DNA of 64,000 bases. It comes from Flavobacteriales bacterium (lineage in GTDB: Bacteria > Bacteroidota > Bacteroidia > Flavobacteriales_D > CAJJDF01). The stretch covers positions 230,657-294,656 of the forward strand of contig JABAYJ010000008.1 in NCBI GenBank assembly GCA_018609055.1, in the 5' to 3' direction. How positions within the stretch are numbered: position 1 is the first letter of the stretch; every line of letters starts with the position of its first letter. The position numbers were made by a program, and so were the translations under genes. Shown piece after piece: positions 9,302 to 17,429 of the stretch. Below the pieces are notes generated by a model. That model ran no database searches. It was not told the DNA's origin and saw only the letters and a list, made by a program, of their open reading frames with translations.

Positions 9302-11524
9302 TTAGTTTTCGGTTACTTCAAAGTTAACAACAAATTCGGTTTGCGCAGGATTCGAATTTGAGGTGATTTGAATAACCTTGGTTTGCTTGCCAGATAATTG
9401 CTCCGTATCAATAGTAGCATTTACTACTCTTGACTCTCCCGGTTGCAATGGAACTTGAGAAGTATTTACAACAGTACAGCTACAAGAACCTTCAATTTTT
9501 TCAAGAATTAAAGGAGCATTTCCATTATTTGTAACTGTAAAAGAAACTGGAATTTTAGTCCCTTTTTTTATACTTCCTAAATCTATTGATTCTTTGTTCA
9601 AACCAATTCTAGGTTGCTTTTCATTGAGGTAGTTAACCGATATTATTTCAATTTTTCTTTCTAATGCAGCTGCTCTGCTATACACTGAGTTTCTTTGGTC
9701 ATTTACATTATCACTGACTAAAGTACTTGCAGTATACTCACCAAATGGAACCTCTTTAAATGTAAGTTTACTAGAGTTGATGTAAGGTAAAAACTTCCCG
9801 TTTTCATATTCTTTTAAATAATTCTGAAGACTAGAAATTCTTCTTCCAGTAAGTTTTACGTTATAATCTGTTTTAGCCAAAGGACTTGCAAATCCTTTTA
9901 CAGTAAGCTCTACCTCTGTTCCTTTTTGGAGCTCTAGCCAAAGTAACTGAGTAAATAATTCTAAATCATCCACTCCCTTTTCTACATATTCTTTAAAAAA
10001 ATCATCTATATCCAAAATAGCTTCTTCCTTTTTTAACCCAGATAAACCTCGAGAATACTCAGCATTGTAGGTGGGTAAAAGTTGGATGTAATCTTTATAG
10101 GTTGCTGTGTAATTAAGTGTGGTAGTTGTAGCTGTAGTTCTTGGATTTGGACAATCATTATGGAAATACAAAGTTACTGGCAAGTACTTATTTAAGTCCT
10201 CTAATGTTTCTATTACAATCTCTTCAGGAACAATTTTTTCAGGAAAAGCCACAGAATATATATCGTTACAACAAGTAGCATTTTTATCTGTCATACTCCC
10301 TTCTCTATTAGAAGCCATGTAATTAGAGTCAGTTACAGTATCGACAAAATAATACATATCATTCCATCTGGAATTAATTGGAGCTCCAACATTCTTTGGT
10401 TTTCCCAGCCTTTCTGGAATCCCAAAAGATTGAAAAATATCGAAACCTCCTAGCCCAGCATGCCACTCGGAACTAAAGAATAGAGAACCAGATTCTGAAT
10501 CATAAAAAGGAGTGATTTCATTATCGGGAGTGTTTATTTGTTTCCCTCCATTTTCTGGTTTTTCAAATTCTCCATTTTGCTTTTTCTTAGTATACCAAAT
10601 ATCTAATTTTCCAAAACCACCCTTTCTATCAGATGCAAAAAACAGATATTCTTCCCCATTAATGATACAACTCATTGGTTGGGTATTTTTACCTGTTGTG
10701 TTAATTGATAACGATTTTGGAGCTTTCCATTTTCCATCTAAAAAAGAAGAAACCATTATTTCGCAAGATGAATTATCGATACATCTTGTAAAATAAAACT
10801 GAGTTCCATCTGGACTAAAACACGCATTGGCATTATGATACTGTGGCGAATTAATAATAAATGGTAAGTCATTTTCTAATTCCCATGCAGAGTCTTTAAC
10901 AAGAGCCTCATAGACTTTTACTTTGTAAATTTCATCCAATACTTCTCCATTGGGATTAATGTTTTTAGCTCTTTGTGAAGAAAAATATAACTTCTGATTA
11001 TGTACCCAAGGATTAAATTCGGACTCTACCGTATTAACCCCTTCTCCAACATTAAGTACTTTGGCATTATTTCTATATTTCTCAGCTCTTCGTGCAAATG
11101 CAGAAGCTTTTATCTCTTGTTTAGCTTTCTGATTTTCATAGGTATTACTCCTGGGAAATAAGGTTTTAACATGTTTCCAAGTTTTATAACTCTCTAAGTA
11201 TTTTCCATTAATCTTTTGCATGGAAGCTAACCAGAATACAGCTTTTTTGTATTCTCTACCTCCATCTTTATAGTAAATTTTGTTGTAATAGTATTCGGCT
11301 TTCTCGTAATTGTTGTGAAGCCTAAAAGACTCGGCATACTTAAAAATTAGATCTAAGTCAGTAGAATCGTAAAGCATTGCTTCACCAAAGTATATGGAAG
11401 CTCCATAGAAATCTCCTTCTTCCATGCTCTTTTCCCCTGCCGAAATATATTGCGATTGCGATTGGTTCCAACCAATAGTTGAAATCAATAAAAATAAAAC
11501 GATATAGAATATTCTAGTAATCAT
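9302..11524 (-). CDS. TPR / PD40 beta-propeller / OmpA-like / DUF1573 protein (T9SS-associated)
   Basis: A 740-residue exported protein (signal peptide residues 1-20). The order of regions is: TPR-like repeats (about 25-140), a WD40-like PD40 propeller (about 155-420, repeats such as ACFSPDGTQFYFTR, YLFFASDRKGGFGKLDIW and LFFSSEWHAGLGGFDIF), an OmpA-like domain (about 440-625, with VKGFASPLAKTDYNVKLTGR), and a C-terminal DUF1573/ASPM-type Ig domain (about 640-735, with GSIKKGTKIPVSFTVTNNG and GSCSCT). The first three resemble PorE-type peptidoglycan-binding partners of T9SS. It overlaps porP by 1 bp (TAATG), supporting a functional pair. The DUF1573 addition is unusual beside the OmpA domain. 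It likely anchors a PorP-linked assembly in the periplasm (inference). Confidence 0.85.
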   Translation of the reverse strand: MITRIFYIVLFLLISTIGWNQSQSQYISAGEKSMEEGDFYGASIYFGEAMLYDSTDLDLIFKYAESFRLHNNYEKAEYYYNKIYYKDGGREYKKAVFWLASMQKINGKYLESYKTWKHVKTLFPRSNTYENQKAKQEIKASAFARRAEKYRNNAKVLNVGEGVNTVESEFNPWVHNQKLYFSSQRAKNINPNGEVLDEIYKVKVYEALVKDSAWELENDLPFIINSPQYHNANACFSPDGTQFYFTRCIDNSSCEIMVSSFLDGKWKAPKSLSINTTGKNTQPMSCIINGEEYLFFASDRKGGFGKLDIWYTKKKQNGEFEKPENGGKQINTPDNEITPFYDSESGSLFFSSEWHAGLGGFDIFQSFGIPERLGKPKNVGAPINSRWNDMYYFVDTVTDSNYMASNREGSMTDKNATCCNDIYSVAFPEKIVPEEIVIETLEDLNKYLPVTLYFHNDCPNPRTTATTTTLNYTATYKDYIQLLPTYNAEYSRGLSGLKKEEAILDIDDFFKEYVEKGVDDLELFTQLLWLELQKGTEVELTVKGFASPLAKTDYNVKLTGRRISSLQNYLKEYENGKFLPYINSSKLTFKEVPFGEYTASTLVSDNVNDQRNSVYSRAAALERKIEIISVNYLNEKQPRIGLNKESIDLGSIKKGTKIPVSFTVTNNGNAPLILEKIEGSCSCTVVNTSQVPLQPGESRVVNATIDTEQLSGKQTKVIQITSNSNPAQTEFVVNFEVTEN

Positions 11525-12537
11525 TAAATATAATCAGGACAAATTTTGTGTTTGTACTTAGTTGGTTTAAATAGTTTTAAAATATAAATAGCTGATAGTT
11601 CAATTCCTCCTCTCCCATTACTTGCTTGCCTTAAGGTAGATAAATTGATGTCATAACTCAATCCAAAATGCCAATTATTGTAATCGTATTCTGCAGTTAT
11701 GAATCCAGCATCTTTGGTTCTAAAAAACATTCCTAAATAGGCTGCCTGTCTACTACCTGCTACTTCTGAAAGTATATACTTTCCTCTTCCTCCAATAATG
11801 TACTCAAAGTATTTTCCTTGAGCCATAAAAAACGTAGAAGGTATTATATCAATAGAATTTGAAACTGAAAATTGATAAGAAGCAAAACCAGAGATTCTCC
11901 TGTCGAGCTTAATCTCTTGGTTGTCAAAATAACTCTCATTAGGTTTAGTAATATTGAACAAAGCCAATCCTGCAGAAATTATGTTTCTGGAATCTATTGT
12001 TCTCTTATAAGCTAGGCCTGCATGTAGATTTAAGAAAGTTTGTGAAGTAGAATTAAAGTTTTCCCTTGTTGGTAATCCTCCCTGAAAAGAAGTTCCATTA
12101 TACTGAGCATCAAATCTTAACTCATCAAAACTTAATGTTTTATTGGTAACACCAGTTTGAATCCCAGCAGTTATTCTGTTAGAGCTATCTCCATTAATAT
12201 CAAAGCCGTAACTTCCTGCTACATTAAAAATGGTTGTTCTAAATCGGGAATCTCCAGTATTGTCGTTGTTAAATATAACTCCTGCACCAGCTTTTGATAT
12301 TCCAAAAACATTTCGGGCATCACCCGACATACTAAAAGTAGCAAAAGGAATAGTTACTGAACTCCACTGATTACGATAGTTACCTGCAAAACGATAGTTA
12401 CCATCAAAGTTACCTGCTAATGCTGGATTAAGATTTAAAGGTGAGTTGTAAAATTGTGAGAAATGGATATCCTGAGCTTGTAAATCCAAAGAGAATAAAG
12501 CTAAAAATACTATTCCTATTTTTACAAGTCTGAACAA
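11524..12537 (-). CDS. porP: PorP/SprF family type IX secretion system membrane protein
   Basis: A 337-residue outer-membrane protein. The signal peptide (LALFSLDLQAQ) is followed by the PorP/SprF hallmark DIHFSQFYNSPLNLNPALAG and the barrel motif YRFAGNYRNQWSSV. The remainder consists of alternating beta strands (for example GAGVIFNNDNTGDSRF, AAYLGMFFRTKDAGFITAEY) ending near residue 325. In Bacteroidota these proteins bind T9SS substrates at the cell surface or help their export. They are often encoded next to a large adhesin-like substrate and an OmpA/PD40 partner. That arrangement occurs here, with the LVIVD secreted protein upstream (3 bp gap) and the PD40/OmpA protein downstream (1-bp overlap). 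Many paralogs exist per genome, so the symbol denotes the family only. Confidence 0.9.
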   Translation of the reverse strand: MFRLVKIGIVFLALFSLDLQAQDIHFSQFYNSPLNLNPALAGNFDGNYRFAGNYRNQWSSVTIPFATFSMSGDARNVFGISKAGAGVIFNNDNTGDSRFRTTIFNVAGSYGFDINGDSSNRITAGIQTGVTNKTLSFDELRFDAQYNGTSFQGGLPTRENFNSTSQTFLNLHAGLAYKRTIDSRNIISAGLALFNITKPNESYFDNQEIKLDRRISGFASYQFSVSNSIDIIPSTFFMAQGKYFEYIIGGRGKYILSEVAGSRQAAYLGMFFRTKDAGFITAEYDYNNWHFGLSYDINLSTLRQASNGRGGIELSAIYILKLFKPTKYKHKICPDYI

Positions 12538-12540
12538 AAA

Positions 12541-14229
12541 TTAGTTTATAATTAATTTCTCTGTTTTGGTTCCATACTGAACTAAATAAGCTCCTGAGCT
12601 TAGTATTGTAGTTGAAAACTGTTTGGCATTACCTACCAGCACTACTTTTCCTGATACATCTATCACTTGATACGAATAGGATTTGTCAAAAGTAATAACT
12701 TGTCCTGGATTTGCTGGATTAGGGAATATCTTAAAAGAATTATTATCTCTTTCGGTTAAGCTTAATACTTCGTTATCTTGAATAAAAATAGTATCCGAAG
12801 AGTTAGCTCCAATTTCTCCATTTATTGTAGATGTGATGTTAAATATTAATGTTTCAAGAGATTCTACGTCTGGATTATCAACTAATAAAAACTCAACACT
12901 ATCTTTAGTCTCACCTGGAGAAAATGTGAATGTTTTAGGGGAAATTGTGCTTAAAGTATAATCAGAATTTAATGTAGCTGAACTTGTTACATCAATATCA
13001 ACAGTTACTCTTACCGTATCATCCAACTCGTTAGAAAGTGAAAAGTAAGCTTTTTGTAATCCATCAAACTCAAAGTAAGTTTGGTTAGTTACATCAAACT
13101 CTATAGTTGGAGTTGTTAAATGTTGCAAAACAAATAATCCATCTTTCCTGTCGGAAGCTAATATTTTTCCTGAAGGTAATAATGGATAAACTCCCCAACA
13201 TCCCTCTCCTCCAGAAGCATTAGCTCCTTGGTAAGTGTCGTAATAAGCTACATTGCTAACATTGTACTTATCTTTAATATCGTACACTTGTACTCCATCA
13301 TAGTAATAACTAACGTACGCAAAATTATCTTTGATTATAGGATTGTGAGCTATTTGAAAGAAATTAGGTATTCCAGTACCTTCTACATCTGTTACTAAAA
13401 TAGTTGATGGAGTAGATACATCCATAAACTTCACTCGCTTTGCGTGAGTTTCATCACACATTACATAGGTTGTATCATCTGCGGATAAATATCCTGAGTG
13501 GTTATAACCTTTATCTACATAACTTGAAATAGAACCTAAAATAACTGGCGAAAGTGGATTAGAAAAATTAATGATATGCATTGCATCATCATCATTTGTA
13601 TAAGCTATATTATCTCTCACGTATATATCGTGAACATAACCAACATTAGATGACCACCAGCTTATTCCATCTGCACAATCAACTATTAAAAATGGACTTG
13701 CTGGTGTAGAAATATCAATTAATCTTAACTCATTAGATCCTGTTGTTTTGTTCCCACCACATGAGTACATTATATCATTGGCCAAATCGATAAAAATATT
13801 GTGTGACCTTACTAATAAATCTGTACTATCATAAACTACATGGACTGAATCTGGCAAATAAGATAAATCAGCAATTTGTAAACTACTAGTTGCTTGATCG
13901 CAAACCATGTATAAATGTCCATTATGAACATCAAAATCTCTGTGCGTTACATTTCCTTGATATCTTGCTGGAACAAAATCAACTTCAACTAAATTACTTG
14001 GATCAGTAATATCAATAATGTGAGTTCCTTGGGTAGATCCAATTACAGCATATTCTTTTCCGTTCATTTCAAAACCAAAAACTTCGCTATAAGTATAACC
14101 TCCATTATTAGCTGGTAAATTATTGTTATCCCAAGTTCCTAATAATCGCATGTTATAGCTTTGTCCATAACAAACTGAAAGAAAGGATATAAAGATTAAG
14201 ATTAAAGTCGAAAAGTAATTGTTTCTCAT
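12541..14229 (-). CDS. secreted LVIVD/choice-of-anchor B protein with Calx-beta and T9SS sorting domains
   Basis: A 562-residue secreted protein. The signal peptide (residues 1-22) leads into a propeller of LVIVD-type repeats (about 25-375), seen as IIDITDPSNLVEV, LQIADLSYLPDSV, LRLIDISTPASPF and MHIINFSNPLSPV. This matches choice-of-anchor B proteins. A Calx-beta domain follows (about 376-485, with ATLNSDYTLSTISPKTFTF and LIFNITS..NGEIG). The last ~75 residues are a T9SS type A sorting domain (FKIFPNPANPGQVITF to SSGAYLVQYGTKTEKLIIN). It is the first gene of the long minus-strand run and lies 3 bp upstream of porP. The likely reading is that it is the surface cargo of that PorP/OmpA pair. 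Confidence 0.9.
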   Translation of the reverse strand: MRNNYFSTLILIFISFLSVCYGQSYNMRLLGTWDNNNLPANNGGYTYSEVFGFEMNGKEYAVIGSTQGTHIIDITDPSNLVEVDFVPARYQGNVTHRDFDVHNGHLYMVCDQATSSLQIADLSYLPDSVHVVYDSTDLLVRSHNIFIDLANDIMYSCGGNKTTGSNELRLIDISTPASPFLIVDCADGISWWSSNVGYVHDIYVRDNIAYTNDDDAMHIINFSNPLSPVILGSISSYVDKGYNHSGYLSADDTTYVMCDETHAKRVKFMDVSTPSTILVTDVEGTGIPNFFQIAHNPIIKDNFAYVSYYYDGVQVYDIKDKYNVSNVAYYDTYQGANASGGEGCWGVYPLLPSGKILASDRKDGLFVLQHLTTPTIEFDVTNQTYFEFDGLQKAYFSLSNELDDTVRVTVDIDVTSSATLNSDYTLSTISPKTFTFSPGETKDSVEFLLVDNPDVESLETLIFNITSTINGEIGANSSDTIFIQDNEVLSLTERDNNSFKIFPNPANPGQVITFDKSYSYQVIDVSGKVVLVGNAKQFSTTILSSGAYLVQYGTKTEKLIIN

Positions 14230-14268
14230 TATTAAATATTGTTTTTTAATCGTTAAACTAAAATACGT

Positions 14269-14301
14269 AAAAAAAAATCCTTAGTTGCGAAAAACTAAGG
14301 A
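14269..14301 (-). terminator. Rho-independent terminator after the DUF6438 lipoprotein gene
   Basis: A perfect 9-bp stem (14278-14286 with 14293-14301, arms TCCTTAGTT/AACTAAGGA) with a 6-nt loop is followed on the minus strand by a run of nine T (14269-14277 read in reverse). It lies 27-60 bp beyond the stop of the DUF6438 gene. It also separates that gene from the LVIVD gene, showing that the long minus-strand run starts at the LVIVD gene. Confidence 0.9.
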
Positions 14302-14328
14302 TTTGACTATTCAAAATTGTTTGAAATT

Positions 14329-14898
14329 CTACTTTTCTAACTTTTTCATTGACATGCTATTAGTCAAATTTTCGATTTCATTATTTATCTTAATTAAATT
14401 TTTATCACACTCGAATCTACAAACTACCTTTTTCATTTTTCCTTTGTAATTAATGTAAGTAGTTGCTGTAGGCATATCAGATACGTATTCATTGTCGTAT
14501 TTAGGATCTAATTTAAAATATCCCATTTCACTAGCAGATTCTAATAGTTTATTTATTTGAGGCAATTCTAATTTACCTTTAAATTTTCCTATTCTTTCTA
14601 CATTTTCTATTCCTTCATAAAGTACAGTTCCATCTTTGTAAAACTGAACAGAGTATGCTGGACACTCTCCAAAACAAACCGTTTTAGTTAGTGAAATCAA
14701 CACCAAAGAACCAAAATCATCTTCTTCGAGCATAGTAACAGAAGCAGGTGCTTCTTCAGTCATAGCTGGATTTTCAGTAGCAACAGGTGTTTCTGCTTTA
14801 TCAGTCACTTGAACTTTTTGTCTTTTTTGTTCTTTTCTGTTTTTGCAAGAAAATGTAACTAAAGAAAGTGCAAGGATTATATATATTATTTTTTTCAT
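14329..14898 (-). CDS. DUF6438 domain lipoprotein
   Basis: A 189-residue probable lipoprotein; the lipobox is VTFSC, with Cys18 as lipidation site. A charged, low-complexity linker rich in Glu, Ala, Thr and Pro (about 20-60) precedes a DUF6438 domain (about 68-185). The diagnostic segment is LISLTKTVCFGECPAYSVQF, whose paired cysteines around a Gly-Glu define the family, followed by DGTVLYEG and an RIGKFKGKL strand. A later pair of cysteines (CRFECD) may form a second disulfide. DUF6438 has no known function. It is followed by a strong terminator at 14269-14301 and preceded by yidC with a 41-bp gap, so it may be the last gene of the yidC transcript. Confidence 0.85.
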   Translation of the reverse strand: MKKIIYIILALSLVTFSCKNRKEQKRQKVQVTDKAETPVATENPAMTEEAPASVTMLEEDDFGSLVLISLTKTVCFGECPAYSVQFYKDGTVLYEGIENVERIGKFKGKLELPQINKLLESASEMGYFKLDPKYDNEYVSDMPTATTYINYKGKMKKVVCRFECDKNLIKINNEIENLTNSMSMKKLEK

Positions 14899-14939
14899 TT
14901 TGTTTTATTTAGAAGTATTAATTCAAAAACTATTCCAAC

Positions 14940-16859
14940 TTATTTTTTACCTTTTTTTTGAGCTTGTTGCTGTTTCATAGCTTCTTGCATTCTTTGTTGA
15001 AACGCAGATTGTTTTTTTGGTTTAAGCTTATTAGAATCAATTGTAGCTCTAATTTTATCTTCGCTAATCAAATACTTTTTTACAAAGATCATTAGACCCA
15101 TAGTAATTAAGTTACCACAGAAATAATAGAATGTTAGACCTGCTGCATAGTTGTTCAAGAAAAACAACATCATTAGCGGCATCATGTACATAATGATTTT
15201 CATGTTGGGCATTCCTGGGTTACTAGGCATGCTCATTTGACTACTATTCATCCTTGTGTAAAAGATAGTGGAAATACATAATAGTAATGTGAATAAACTT
15301 ACGTGATCACCATAGAATGGAATATTAAAACCTAAGTCCATTACAGATTCATAAGTAGATAAATCTTCTGCCCAAAGGAAAGATCTTTGTCTTAACTCTA
15401 ATGAAGAAGGGAAAAATCTAAATACTGCTAATAATATTGGCATTTGTATAAACAATGGTAAACAACCTGCCATTGGGTTCACTCCAGTTTGGCGATAAAG
15501 TGCCATGGTAGCTTGTTGTTTCTTAGCAGCATCTCCATCCTTAAACTTAGCGTTAATCTCTTCAATTTCAGGCTTAAGAACCTTCATTTTAGCACTGGAC
15601 TTGTAGTTTTTATAAGTCAATGGTAGAATAATTAACCTTACTGTTATTGTTACCAAAAGAATGATTATTCCCATAGCAATACCTAACCCATTTAAAAAGT
15701 TAAAGATTGGCATAATAAGCCATTTTGCTGTCCATCTAAAAACTCCCCAACCCAAGTCAATAATATCTTCTGACTCATTATCATGTGCTTTAAGCACTTC
15801 ATATTCATTAGGTCCAAAAAAGAATTTAAGAGGAACTTTAGTCTTATCATCAATTTCAGTTGAAACATTTATTACTGCTTTGTATTCATCCGAATATTTA
15901 GCTGTTTTTATTGGATTAGAATAAACATTTCCTCCTTTTTCAAATCCATTTTCGGACATTACCATTGAAGAAAAATAACAATGCTTAAAAGCTACCCAAT
16001 CAGTTTTAGATTCTAACTCTTCTTCAGCTTCAGTTAATTCAGAAAGGTAAGTTCTTCCATCATCAGATGGCTTATAAAAAACACTACTCATTCTACTTTG
16101 CCCTTCAGCTTCCTTCTCTGTTATAAGAGATTTCATTTCCCAGTTAAGATCAATTTTACCTTCCACTTCATCTTCAAGTCCTGCAAAAGTTAAATTAAAA
16201 TCTACATCATAATTATCTTCTAACTTATAAGACATTTCAATGTACTTACCTTCCTCTGATGTCTTTGCACGTAAAACAATGTTATTGCTTTCAGTTTTAA
16301 TTGGTGTAAAATATAAGTCGCTTGTCTTAAGATTTTTGCTGCTATTCATAGCTATATCAAAAAACATTGTTGAAGAATCTTCATCAAACAACTGAAGAGG
16401 TTCTAATATTGGTAAATCCTTTGCAGCAATATCTTTTAAAGAATCTCTTGCTATCATGTAGTTAGGGTAACTCTGGTATTTTTTAAGCTCAGCCTTCACT
16501 ACTTTTCCTCCTTTGCTAGATAAAGTAAGTTTTAGTAAATCATTCTCAATCGTGTAATAATTTGCTGCTCCTTGAGAAGCTGAAGCAAAAATCCCAAATT
16601 GCTTTGTCAATTTAGATTGAGCTAAAGAATCAATCATTCCAAAATTTGGGCTAGCAGAATCAGAAACTGTAATTACTTCAACTTCCTCAACATTTTCAGC
16701 TAATTGCTCAACATTTTTTAATTCTTGAATACTGTCATTATACTTAGCTTCTACTTGCTCTCTTGCAAGTTGTTGTTCAGCAGTTTCTTTGTTCAAAAAA
16801 TTAAAAGTGAATAGTATTCCTAAAATTAGGACTATTCCTATTATCGTATTTTTATCCAT
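14940..16859 (-). CDS. yidC: membrane protein insertase YidC
   Basis: A 639-residue YidC/Oxa1 insertase that places proteins into the cytoplasmic membrane with or without SecYEG. The first membrane segment (residues 5-20) is followed by a large periplasmic beta-sandwich domain (about 70-355, with YYTIENDLLKLTLSSKGGKV). The conserved five-helix core spans about 370-600 and contains the signature MGIIILLVTITVRLIILPLT, KQQATMALYRQTGVNPMAGC and LPLFIQMPILLAVFRFFPSS. The C-terminus is a basic, Gln-rich tail (KQQQAQKKGKK), as often seen in Bacteroidota for ribosome contact. Length and domain order are standard. The usual neighbour pyrG is not present here. Confidence 0.97.
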   Translation of the reverse strand: MDKNTIIGIVLILGILFTFNFLNKETAEQQLAREQVEAKYNDSIQELKNVEQLAENVEEVEVITVSDSASPNFGMIDSLAQSKLTKQFGIFASASQGAANYYTIENDLLKLTLSSKGGKVVKAELKKYQSYPNYMIARDSLKDIAAKDLPILEPLQLFDEDSSTMFFDIAMNSSKNLKTSDLYFTPIKTESNNIVLRAKTSEEGKYIEMSYKLEDNYDVDFNLTFAGLEDEVEGKIDLNWEMKSLITEKEAEGQSRMSSVFYKPSDDGRTYLSELTEAEEELESKTDWVAFKHCYFSSMVMSENGFEKGGNVYSNPIKTAKYSDEYKAVINVSTEIDDKTKVPLKFFFGPNEYEVLKAHDNESEDIIDLGWGVFRWTAKWLIMPIFNFLNGLGIAMGIIILLVTITVRLIILPLTYKNYKSSAKMKVLKPEIEEINAKFKDGDAAKKQQATMALYRQTGVNPMAGCLPLFIQMPILLAVFRFFPSSLELRQRSFLWAEDLSTYESVMDLGFNIPFYGDHVSLFTLLLCISTIFYTRMNSSQMSMPSNPGMPNMKIIMYMMPLMMLFFLNNYAAGLTFYYFCGNLITMGLMIFVKKYLISEDKIRATIDSNKLKPKKQSAFQQRMQEAMKQQQAQKKGKK

Positions 16860-17009
16860 GGGTTGGTTTTATTCTCAAATAAGTTACGAAGATAATTTTT
16901 TTTGAGCGAAAAAAGGTCTTAAATTCCAATTAATCCTAACTAAAACCCCCCTTTAATTGCAACCTTGGAAAAGAATTTAGATATTTGAAAACACGAATAA
17001 TCAGCTATC

Positions 17010-17420
17010 TTGAAAGTATTAGTAATAAATGGACCAAATCTTAATTTGGTAGGAACACGAAAAACAGAAGTTTATGGTAACGAAAGTCTTTCAGACTATC
17101 TGATTTCACTGCAATCTAAATATGATTTTGAAGTGTACCAATCTAATGTAGAAGGTGAATTGATTAACCGATTACAAAAAGCCGATACCGAGAACTACAA
17201 AGGAATTTTAATTAATGCTGGTGGCTACACTCACACTTCTTTTGCAATTTCTGATTGTATAGAAGCTATTGAAACTCCGGTTATCGAAATTCATATCTCC
17301 AATATATTTGATAGAGAAGATTTTAGAAACAAATCACTTATATCAAAAAACTGTACAGGACATATCACTGGATTTGGACTTAAAAGTTATGAATTGGGAT
17401 TGAAAGCTTTATTTAGTTAA
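17010..17420 (+). CDS. aroQ: 3-dehydroquinate dehydratase, type II
   Basis: A 136-residue type II dehydroquinase, the third step of the shikimate pathway (3-dehydroquinate to 3-dehydroshikimate); the active enzyme is a dodecamer. Family motifs are INGPNLNLVGTRKTEVYG at the N-terminus (active-site loop Arg and Tyr), the INAGGYTHTSFAISD strand-loop, and IEIHISNIFDREDFR containing the catalytic His. It ends with the typical GHITGFGLKSYELGL helix. Translation appears to start at a TTG (17010), since no in-frame ATG precedes the strand MKVLVINGPN. It is slightly shorter than the usual ~145 residues. The shikimate kinase gene is 2.3 kb away on the other strand. Confidence 0.95.
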   Translation: MKVLVINGPNLNLVGTRKTEVYGNESLSDYLISLQSKYDFEVYQSNVEGELINRLQKADTENYKGILINAGGYTHTSFAISDCIEAIETPVIEIHISNIFDREDFRNKSLISKNCTGHITGFGLKSYELGLKALFS

Positions 17421-17429
17421 GACTAAAAT

